A DNA stretch of 22,487 nt from Candidatus Methanoperedens sp. (GTDB lineage Archaea > Halobacteriota > Methanosarcinia > Methanosarcinales > Methanoperedenaceae), in the NCBI GenBank assembly GCA_027460605.1, contig JAPZAN010000026.1, positions 1 through 22,487 on the forward strand. Direction: 5' to 3'. The position numbers and the translations under genes were made by a program. Positions 15,601 to 20,750 of this stretch are shown here, in pieces (the first letter of the stretch is position 1; each line of letters opens with the position of its first letter). The notes under the pieces were generated by a model, which saw nothing but the letters and a program-made list of their open reading frames with translations, was not told the DNA's origin and did no database searches.

Positions 15601-16599
15601 AATATCAAGTTCCATGTAGCAGATTCGAACGATATCAGATTCTATCCCTTCATACTGGTCAACGGGAGCATCGCTGCCGCAAACCAGCTTTCAATTTCCG
15701 TGCCCTCAAATCCGAGTGTAAAAGATACGATAACAATTGCAATAACGGCAGGCTCATCTCCTGCTGACGGCGCGGCGATAACTTTCGATGATACAAGTAT
15801 AGGGACAACCAACAGCACTGGCAAACTTGATTACACCCTCACACGGAGCGGCATACATAATATCACGGCTACGAAACTGGGATACGAAAAAGCCGTCAAG
15901 ACAATACAGGTTGCAGAATGGGTGGATAACAGGTTGAGCATCGATATCCCGGCTATTATAGACCAGGGAATCCAGGTATCAATAAAAGTCCAGTCAAACG
16001 GGACGGCTATTGCAGGCGCGAGTATTACACTGGATAATTCGGTCATCGGGGCAACAGATATCAAAGGGATATTGAATTATTCATTCACTGTCAGCGGGAC
16101 TCATAACCTCGGGGCGTCCAAGGACAAATACGTAAGCGTTGTCAGGGAGATTTCCATCAGGATGCCCTTCTCCGAGTACAGGGCTCTTGATATCAATATC
16201 TCACCGAACGTAGTTTTCGCAAATGTCCAGACGTTTATAACATCAAACATCACGAATGCCGGCACGAAAGCAGACACAAAGCAGGTAGAGCTGATAGTCA
16301 ACAGCACGGTAGTGGATAACAGGTCTGTTTCCCTGGCTCCCGGCGAGATAAAGGAGGTCAACTTCACATATAAAGAAGCCCAGCCCGGCAATTATACGAT
16401 TGAAATCCTGGGGCAGAAAGGGATACTGGAAGTTAAGCAAGAGCCAATAAATTACTACGTGATTGGTGGAGTTGTAACAGTTATCGGGTTAATAGCGATT
16501 TATCTATTGACCGCGAAGGGCATACTTGGAAATCTCCTTGGCAAATTTGGAAAGAAAGGCGTCGAAGAAGTAAAAAGTATAGAAGAAGTGAAAAAATAA
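12655..16599 (+). CDS. S-layer protein with two tandem Methanosarcina-type S-layer domains
   Basis: The 1314-residue protein has a signal peptide (KYVKEIVFVLLTISAVFIAM), an Ig-like domain (about 30-135) and a fibronectin-III-like domain (about 138-228). A linking region follows (about 240-440, with RLYHWNYSTNQWDNVTT). Two tandem S-layer duplication domains occupy about residues 445-725 and 725-1000, with a 277-residue offset. Next come two carboxypeptidase-regulatory/PEGA-like beta domains, a CARDB-like domain (about 1176-1265), a transmembrane helix (about 1266-1290) and a Lys/Glu tail. Dozens of N-x-S/T sequons suggest glycosylation. It probably forms the outer protein coat, with the tandem S-layer domains building the lattice. 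It is about twice as long as a Methanosarcina S-layer protein. GAGGGG at 12643-12648 supports the start. Confidence 0.85.
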   Translation: MVINKYVKEIVFVLLTISAVFIAMAAAPDISISVTSPSNGSTINGTFVFTAQVSDSVENIVSVEFSYKNGSIPWTPFYNNNTPLLNGTPHTLNAPLDTTGLANGDYQLNVTVVDNSTTDNTTSDTSTFFTVANVLSDTTPPASVTGLSLIGNGTTWLLINWTNPSDPDFDHVSIYKNGTFVYNTTTNTTNSYNLTGLNSGSTYEIIVKTVDTTGNVNQTGANLTATTDPNTQTGSNVQTTLQNSTVTFTSVTGAGNTLEIPDTSGHTLPSAYYTAVGSYLNISTSATVTAPITVSVKYNTVLPSGYSDSDVRLYHWNYSTNQWDNVTTTYNPSTDMVTGQVSSLSPFVPGVPARPAIIKDSPTGLNYETIGVQQAIFKAYSDQTSNITWYVDNVLVLDNGSIASGTKATYTNISPVTGSHNVTVTATNITTGLGNSTYWNWTVRSRSYETGNRIWDASKEMNLTYTWNPMSFYAFYYDVDNNVGNESLQIQLTSRTDRSLPENTITYTTKPDNVSFQYKPWGSYNVIGFMAEKYFAAYTTGSTGITSTPISTIGSKQLHKILMDDNTQRAIYAGSTLTLSEGYVLKIKDVDITGGKIVLLSLLKDGNEVDTTATPAGSTYVYSKKVGVVSNVPIIAVHIETVFSGREANAAFLKGIFQISEGFTSINTGNRYGIMEITSASDTGITMVNKASLSLSPASLNDLMGDMKIQVADNSSILRFAPTIKKSGTYEVRGTISQATDPATIDWNPLNFEGFYYDIDEDVGSEKLTLTRAGRTIDEKALVYTTLPQPVSFKYKNFGTYKVIGFMANKYFAGYIGSTTGLSTTSISTIASKQLHKVLADDNTQRAVYAGSTLTLSEGYVLKVKDVDITGGKIVLVSLLKDGNEVDTTAISAGNTYVYTKRVGVVSDLPIIAAHIETVFSGKEANAAFIKGIFQISEAITPVTTSDQYGIMKVTEVSDNKIEMKNTGTVTLSQNSIIDVMGNIKFHVADSNDIRFYPFILVNGSIAAANQLSISVPSNPSVKDTITIAITAGSSPADGAAITFDDTSIGTTNSTGKLDYTLTRSGIHNITATKLGYEKAVKTIQVAEWVDNRLSIDIPAIIDQGIQVSIKVQSNGTAIAGASITLDNSVIGATDIKGILNYSFTVSGTHNLGASKDKYVSVVREISIRMPFSEYRALDINISPNVVFANVQTFITSNITNAGTKADTKQVELIVNSTVVDNRSVSLAPGEIKEVNFTYKEAQPGNYTIEILGQKGILEVKQEPINYYVIGGVVTVIGLIAIYLLTAKGILGNLLGKFGKKGVEEVKSIEEVKK
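13990..15660 (+). repeat. Tandem duplication of the S-layer domain
   Basis: Two in-frame copies with an 831-bp offset make up the middle of the S-layer gene. The best-conserved part compares 14218-14655 with 15049-15486. There, identical runs such as ATCACAGGCGGAAAGATAGT alternate with diverged patches, which suggests domain duplication followed by partial gene conversion. Confidence 0.75.
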
Positions 16600-16606
16600 A
16601 TAATAG

Positions 16607-16660
16607 GCTGCGAGAGGGGGGGCTTGAACCCCCGCTTCCTTGCGGGAACAATGGTTAGCA
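16607..16660 (-). pseudogene. 3'-half relic of a tRNA-Ser gene
   Basis: On the minus strand the sequence begins TGCTAACC (right side of a GCT anticodon loop). It continues through a serine-type long variable arm (TGTTCCCGCAAGGAAGC) and the T arm (GGGGGTTCAAGCCCCC), and ends TCTCGCAG. No 5' half is present, and homology stops at the anticodon loop. The acceptor end does not match the 5' strand of the nearby intact tRNA-Ser, so it came from another tRNA-Ser gene. This is the pattern left by an element integrated in a tRNA, but simple gene decay is also possible. Confidence 0.65.
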
Positions 16661-16717
16661 GGGAGTTCGCACAACAACTGATTTATATCAATAAATAAAT
16701 CTAGAATTGTGTTTGGA

Positions 16718-17173
16718 ATGAAACATCAAATAAATCAGTTAAAAGTAACTCATACTAAATTATCAGATGTTTTTTATCTGAATGAGATTAGCCAGAAAAC
16801 AAAATTAATTGAAATCCTGTTAATAGTCGGTTCTTTAATCGTTGCTTTTAAAACCCCGGAAGCTTTGTACAGTAAATATATCGGTTTAAAAGATACCGCC
16901 GTAACAATGATTTTCATATTTTTCGCTTTATTTTCAATTACATATTATATTCTTATCCAGAAAGAAATAAATGAAACTACAAAAAAAATCATAAATATAA
17001 TATCGTTTTTAGTCGCAGTTTCGTTCTCTGCAATCCCATCAAGTATCCTGGCTATCAGCATGGTCAAAAACATTTCATCATTTTCTATGGCATTAATTTC
17101 ATATTTTCTCGTAGTTGTTGTTTATCTGGGATTATTTACTACTGTAATCTGGGCGGCGCTTAAAGTAAAATAA
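16718..17173 (+). CDS. Small hypothetical membrane protein
   Basis: The ATG at 16718 gives 151 residues; a GTG three codons earlier is possible. After a polar N-terminal 30 residues there are four hydrophobic segments, about residues 31-47, 60-78, 90-112 and 120-147. I recognise no family. The gene is very AT-rich compared with its surroundings. A TATA-like TTTATATCA at 16682-16690 lies about 30 bases before the start, which would give a nearly leaderless transcript. It is the only gene between the tRNA-Ser 3'-half relic and the intact tRNA-Ser, which may make it the last resident of an integrated element. Function unknown. Confidence 0.55.
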   Translation: MKHQINQLKVTHTKLSDVFYLNEISQKTKLIEILLIVGSLIVAFKTPEALYSKYIGLKDTAVTMIFIFFALFSITYYILIQKEINETTKKIINIISFLVAVSFSAIPSSILAISMVKNISSFSMALISYFLVVVVYLGLFTTVIWAALKVK

Positions 17174-17204
17174 TATCTGGTAACCGAAAAAGTGAGAAAA
17201 CAAA

Positions 17205-17290
17205 CGACGAGAGGGGGACTTGAACCCCCGAGCTCCTTGCGGAACACAGGGTTAGCAACCCTGCGCCATACCGGGCTTGGCTATCTCGTC
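17205..17290 (-). tRNA. tRNA-Ser(GCT)
   Basis: The minus-strand transcript begins GACGAGA, which pairs fully with TCTCGTC at the other end. The anticodon stem is CAGGG/CCCTG with loop TTGCTAA, giving anticodon GCT for AGC and AGU codons. A long variable arm (TGTTCCGCAAGGAGCTC) marks class II tRNA-Ser. The T arm is GGGGG-TTCAAGT-CCCCC and the discriminator is G at 17205. CCA is not encoded. Confidence 0.92.
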
Positions 17291-17297
17291 AATCCGG

Positions 17298-17319
17298 AAT
17301 GATGGCTGTATCCATCATT
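17298..17319. other. 8-bp hairpin beside tRNA-Ser
   Basis: AATGATGG (17298-17305) pairs perfectly with CCATCATT (17312-17319) across the loop CTGTAT. It lies 8 bp upstream of the tRNA 5' end on the minus strand, so it is in the expected 5' leader of the tRNA precursor. It might be an operator or a processing-related structure; nothing more can be said. Confidence 0.4.
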
Positions 17320-17436
17320 TAGAATAAGATTTCGGGTATTCCTCTAATCTACTGTTTGCTATTTAACACTTTTTACCTGTTTTTTAATTCATAAATATTC
17401 AGCCCGAAGTTAGTAAATTATCGGCAGGAATAGTAT

Positions 17437-17470
17437 AACCACGCTTTGCGCTCTTTGCGCCTTTGCGGTG
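17437..17470. repeat. GCAAAG-type dispersed repeat
   Basis: On the minus strand this reads CACCGCAAAGGCGCAAAGAG, then CGCAAAGCGTGGTT: three GCGCAAAG-like units with a period near 9 bases, starting with CACC and ending with GGTT. It looks like the same general class of short dispersed repeat as the CACAGAG repeat at 11782-11873 but with a different unit. The rest of the gap 17320-17503 is AT-rich and holds no gene that I can see. Confidence 0.55.
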
Positions 17471-17503
17471 ATTATTTGCCAGTGTCAATCCATCGAAGGA
17501 TAG

Positions 17504-17513
17504 CTATATAAAG
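17504..17513 (+). promoter_or_regulatory. TATA box of the DUF1786 gene
   Basis: CTATATAAAG lies about 28 bases before the ATG at 17537, so the transcript should start at or just before the codon, giving a leaderless or nearly leaderless mRNA. The gene has no ribosome site, which fits. Confidence 0.6.
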
Positions 17514-17536
17514 TAAAATATTCTGGATAACATGCC

Positions 17537-18583
17537 ATGAAACTTCTCGCAATCGACGTTGGAATGGGAACGCAGGATATTTTTCTCTATGATAGCAAAA
17601 AGAATATCGAGAACTGCTTCAAGATGGTCCTCCCGTCGCAGACGCAGATAATCGCGCAAAGGATTTCCAGGGAGACCCACGCCGGGCATGCTATCGTCCT
17701 CTCCGGGGAAACCATGGGCGGTGGGCCATGTGCCTGGGCTATCAGGCAGCATATAGAAGCCGGACTTGGTGTATATGCGACAGAAAGAGCCGCCCTCACG
17801 GTTAATGATAACCTGGGCAAAGTCAAGGATATGGGAGTGGTCATAGTCAGCGAAGAGGAAGCGGATGAGTTAAACGCAACAAGGATTGAAATGTGCGACG
17901 TGGATAAACCCGCCCTTAAAAAAGCATTGGGAATCTTTGGCATATCCCTCCCGAATAAGTTTGCCGTCGCGGTGCAGGACCACGGTTACTCGCCGGGCGT
18001 CAGCAACCGCGTATTCCGTTTTGAGTATTTCAGGGATATCATTAAAAATGGCGGGGGTCTTAACTCGTTCATTTATAAAGGCAATATCCCCGAGCGCTTT
18101 TCAAGAATGAAAGCTGTTGAAAGAACGCTCTCCGGCGCTCTTCTTATGGATACGGGATTTGCAGCGATAAGGGGCGCTCTTCCTGGCGCGGATGCAAAAA
18201 CGCCTTCACTTGTTGTAAATATCGGCAACGGTCACACCCTTGCAGGCGTTGTGGATAACGGAGTGGTTCTATCGTTATTCGAGCATCACACCCACCGGAT
18301 GACAGCAGGCAAGCTCGATGACTATCTCATGCGATTATGCAATGGAACCCTTGGATTCAAGGAAATATTCGATGACGGCGGGCATGGGTGTTATATCAGG
18401 GAAGCAGTCGGGTTTGATAACATCGGTTCAATACTCGTGACAGGGCCTAACCGAAGCATCATGTGCCGCTCTCATCTGGACATAAGATTTGCCGCGCCTT
18501 ATGGGGATATGATGCTTACAGGCTGTTTCGGTCTTATGGACGCTTACCTTAATTATCTTGAAAATCAAAAAGGTCAGACATGA
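17537..18583 (+). CDS. DUF1786-family protein (ASKHA-like ATPase fold)
   Basis: The 348-residue protein belongs to the DUF1786 family, which is common in archaea and sometimes labelled as a putative pyruvate formate-lyase activating protein; I see no radical-SAM cysteine motif, so that label is not supported. LLAIDVGMGTQDIFLYD at the N-terminus and VVNIGNGHTLAGVVDNG later look like the two phosphate loops of an actin/hexokinase-type (ASKHA) fold. Conserved-looking blocks include SGETMGGGPCAWAI and VQDHGYSPGVSNR. A nucleotide-dependent role is an inference. A TATA box 28 bp upstream implies a leaderless transcript. The stop overlaps the start of the next gene by 4 bp (ATGA), so the two are translationally coupled. 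Confidence 0.8.
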   Translation: MKLLAIDVGMGTQDIFLYDSKKNIENCFKMVLPSQTQIIAQRISRETHAGHAIVLSGETMGGGPCAWAIRQHIEAGLGVYATERAALTVNDNLGKVKDMGVVIVSEEEADELNATRIEMCDVDKPALKKALGIFGISLPNKFAVAVQDHGYSPGVSNRVFRFEYFRDIIKNGGGLNSFIYKGNIPERFSRMKAVERTLSGALLMDTGFAAIRGALPGADAKTPSLVVNIGNGHTLAGVVDNGVVLSLFEHHTHRMTAGKLDDYLMRLCNGTLGFKEIFDDGGHGCYIREAVGFDNIGSILVTGPNRSIMCRSHLDIRFAAPYGDMMLTGCFGLMDAYLNYLENQKGQT

Positions 18584-19095
18584 AAAAGGAATTGCTCAAA
18601 CCCATAATAAATGCGATATTTGCATTGTTTTTGATAGTCCTTGTTAAAATAGTCGCAACGGTCATGCTCAAAGAAGTCAGCGGTGTCAATGCTCTTATCG
18701 ACATTGCGCTATCCCTTGCAGTCGTAGTTGTGTTATTAACATTCATGCAAGAGTTCAATAAACAGCTTGAGGTGTCATCCCCGGATTTCCCACAGGTTCG
18801 CTCCATAGTCTCGTGGTTCATATTTTTGCTTATTGTCCTGACTCTTTACGGGGCATTCAGTCCGTTCTTCGCCGGTTTACCCTATGGCATATATTTCATA
18901 ATATTTTTCATTCTGGCGCTTGTCCCGGTATATTTTCTCTGGAAAATCCTGTATAAGAACATGGACATGATATCATCCCTTCTTGAGAGCATTCCATGTG
19001 AAGAAAAAATCAGGTGCTCGTGCGGCATGGAAAACCCGGAATCAGCCAAATTTTGCAGCAGTTGCGGCTTGCCATTGCAGGAAAAAAGTAAATGA
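18580..19095 (+). CDS. Four-helix membrane protein with C-terminal zinc ribbon
   Basis: The 171-residue protein has four predicted membrane segments (about residues 8-30, 38-55, 74-92 and 98-123). A cytoplasmic C-terminal zinc-ribbon motif follows, RCSCGMENPESAKFCSSCG, with two C-x-C/C-x2-C pairs at about residues 145-161. Its start overlaps the end of the DUF1786 gene by 4 bp, so it is made from the same mRNA and may form a complex with that protein at the membrane. I recognise no named family. Zinc ribbons of this kind usually mediate protein contacts. Confidence 0.7.
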   Translation: MKKELLKPIINAIFALFLIVLVKIVATVMLKEVSGVNALIDIALSLAVVVVLLTFMQEFNKQLEVSSPDFPQVRSIVSWFIFLLIVLTLYGAFSPFFAGLPYGIYFIIFFILALVPVYFLWKILYKNMDMISSLLESIPCEEKIRCSCGMENPESAKFCSSCGLPLQEKSK

Positions 19096-19100
19096 AAAGA

Positions 19101-19107
19101 TATATTA
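19101..19107 (+). promoter_or_regulatory. TATA-like element before nikR
   Basis: GATATATTAA sits about 35 bases before the nikR start. A second AT-rich stretch at 19113-19122 is also possible. I do not see the GTATGA-N16-TCATAC operator known from E. coli NikR. Confidence 0.4.
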
Positions 19108-19138
19108 ACTCTAAATTATATTTGTTAAGGAGAGACAT

Positions 19139-19561
19139 ATGGAACAGGATTTAAGTCGTATAGGGGTATCCCTGCCGGAGAATTTACTTGAAAAATTTGA
19201 TGAAATAATCACAAAACGTGGATATTCTTCAAGGTCTGAAGGAATCAGGGATGCAATCCGGGGATACATCCGTTATTATGCATGGATGAGCGAGGTTGAA
19301 GGCGAGCGGGTAGGGACAATCTCGCTTGTATATGACCACAGCCAGAGAGGTCTTGTAAATTCATTGCTTGATATCGAGCATGAGTTCTCTGAAATCATAC
19401 GTTCTTCCATCCATATGCATATAAATCATGATATGTGCCTGGAAGTATTGCTGGTAAGAGGCGACGCGCGGGATGTCAAAGAAGTTACCGAGAGGATAAT
19501 GACCATAAGGGGCGTAAAGCACGTCAAATTGACGACTATTATCCCGGAAGAAGAAATCTAA
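19139..19561 (+). CDS. nikR: Nickel-responsive transcriptional regulator NikR
   Basis: The 140-residue protein has an N-terminal ribbon-helix-helix DNA-binding domain (SRIGVSLPENLLEKFDEII, then YSSRSEGIRDAIRGYI) and a C-terminal ACT-type nickel domain. The high-affinity square-planar site is complete: H81, H92, H94 and C100, matching His76, His87, His89 and Cys95 of the E. coli protein (SIHMHINHDMCLEV segment). It should repress nickel-uptake genes when nickel is plentiful; no nickel transporter is in this window, so its target is elsewhere or it acts on itself. AAGGAGAG at 19127-19134 is a strong ribosome site. trmY follows 10 bp later, so the two are likely cotranscribed. Confidence 0.95.
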   Translation: MEQDLSRIGVSLPENLLEKFDEIITKRGYSSRSEGIRDAIRGYIRYYAWMSEVEGERVGTISLVYDHSQRGLVNSLLDIEHEFSEIIRSSIHMHINHDMCLEVLLVRGDARDVKEVTERIMTIRGVKHVKLTTIIPEEEI

Positions 19562-19571
19562 CTCTATAAAT

Positions 19572-20147
19572 ATGCGCGAATTCATCATCTATTCACGAAC
19601 TGGAAGAACTGATCCAAGATTCCGGAATCTAAGGGAAGCGGGAAGGCTGGATGTTGTGTACCAGTCTATCCTGATGGCGCTATTCCGTTCTCATGCCATG
19701 CGCAGGGATGTCGTATTCCATGCAATTCTCGGCGGGCCTCCAGCTCCGCCTCTTGAGCTTATGGTGGACGGGGAAAAATTAAGAGATGCCCGCACAGATG
19801 AACGTACCTGGGAAGACATACTCAGGAAAGTCCTTTCAGGCAGGGAACATCCTGGTATTTCAATAAAAAAAAGCAGCCTTCAGCAGCTTGTAAAGGAGAA
19901 AAAGAATATCTTTGTTCTTGAGGAATCCGGCGAGAGCATCAGGACGATTGACCTTGGTGAAAATCCTGTTTTCGTATTGGGAGACCAGGTGGGTCTTCCC
20001 AGGAAGGATGAAGAGTTCGTTTTGAGATATGGTAAAAAAGTTTCGATAGGTGAAAAAGCATATCTGGCTTCTGCATGCATTTGCATCATTAATTATATTC
20101 TTGACCTGCGGGAATGTTTTACAGGGGAAAATGAGGATAAGCAATGA
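19572..20147 (+). CDS. trmY: tRNA pseudouridine(54)-N1-methyltransferase TrmY
   Basis: The 191-residue protein is the archaeal TrmY (DUF358) SPOUT-fold methyltransferase. MREFIIYSRTGRTDPRF at the start, SHAMRRDVVFHAILGGPP and PVFVLGDQVGLPRKDE are the conserved blocks. The last one forms part of the knotted SAM-binding site, with ACICIINYILD at the end. It methylates N1 of pseudouridine 54 in the T loop of archaeal tRNAs, using S-adenosylmethionine. It starts 10 bp after nikR. It is convergent with the DUF531 gene, only 5 bp apart, so a single short region must end both transcripts. Confidence 0.9.
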   Translation: MREFIIYSRTGRTDPRFRNLREAGRLDVVYQSILMALFRSHAMRRDVVFHAILGGPPAPPLELMVDGEKLRDARTDERTWEDILRKVLSGREHPGISIKKSSLQQLVKEKKNIFVLEESGESIRTIDLGENPVFVLGDQVGLPRKDEEFVLRYGKKVSIGEKAYLASACICIINYILDLRECFTGENEDKQ

Positions 20148-20152
20148 CTTTT

Positions 20153-20683
20153 TTATCCCTTCATCTTTTCCACGCATCCTGAAATAACAGCAGGCACAGC
20201 CCCTATTGCAGTGCAGGTCTCAAGCGAAACGCCTTTTGATGTTATATCAAGGTGATATTGCGCAAGCTCGAACAATTTATCGGGAAGACCTTTATGCCCG
20301 AGGCCAATGAGAAATAGAAATGATTTCTTCCTGTTAATCAAGCCGGCAAGGGCTGGCAGTTGGAGCTGTTTTTCGCGGGCAGGGTGGGATGTGGTTACTA
20401 CCACCGAACCGAACTGGGGCTGGAATCCTTTTTCGGGAAGGTCAAAAACGAAAAATTTTCCTTGTCCGAATAATTCTTTAAGATATTTCCCGGACTCCCC
20501 GATTGTGGTTTTATCTTTCACGAAATCCACAAGTTCTTCTGCGTTCATCTTGAAGGGATAATCAAAGAGGGCAAGACTGAACCCGAAAGCGTACGCGATT
20601 GGCGCCGCCCTGGCAATACTTCGGTAATGCGCCTCGTGGAGCTTTATTTTGTCGTAGGTGTTTACGAGCCCGAGCGTGAGCAT
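20153..20683 (-). CDS. DUF531-family protein, predicted SPOUT-like RNA methyltransferase
   Basis: The 176-residue product matches the DUF531 family of euryarchaea, which is predicted to have the SPOUT methyltransferase fold; the RNA target is not known to me. LTLGLVNTYDKIKLHEAHYR at the start and LFLIGLGHKGLPDKLFELA plus SLETCTAIGAVPAVI near the end would form the knot region. A TATA box 28 bp upstream (20707-20715) implies a leaderless transcript. It lies convergent to trmY, another SPOUT enzyme, with 5 bp between stop codons; this neighbourhood suggests an RNA-modification context but the genes are on opposite strands. Confidence 0.8.
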   Translation of the reverse strand: MLTLGLVNTYDKIKLHEAHYRSIARAAPIAYAFGFSLALFDYPFKMNAEELVDFVKDKTTIGESGKYLKELFGQGKFFVFDLPEKGFQPQFGSVVVTTSHPAREKQLQLPALAGLINRKKSFLFLIGLGHKGLPDKLFELAQYHLDITSKGVSLETCTAIGAVPAVISGCVEKMKG

Positions 20684-20706
20684 ATATGTTGTTACGGAGC
20701 GGCGGG

Positions 20707-20715
20707 ATAAATAAG
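20707..20715 (-). promoter_or_regulatory. TATA box of the DUF531 gene
   Basis: CTTATTTAT on the minus strand lies about 28 bases before the ATG at 20683, which fits a leaderless archaeal transcript. The 67-bp gap to the upstream gene makes a separate promoter plausible. Confidence 0.5.
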
Positions 20716-20750
20716 TTGGGTGACTGATGGGGCTTGCTCGGAATCGGTAT

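Noticed and set aside
19108..19138. NikR operator for autoregulation
   Set aside because: No GTATGA/TCATAC-type palindrome is present, only AT-rich promoter sequence and the ribosome site.
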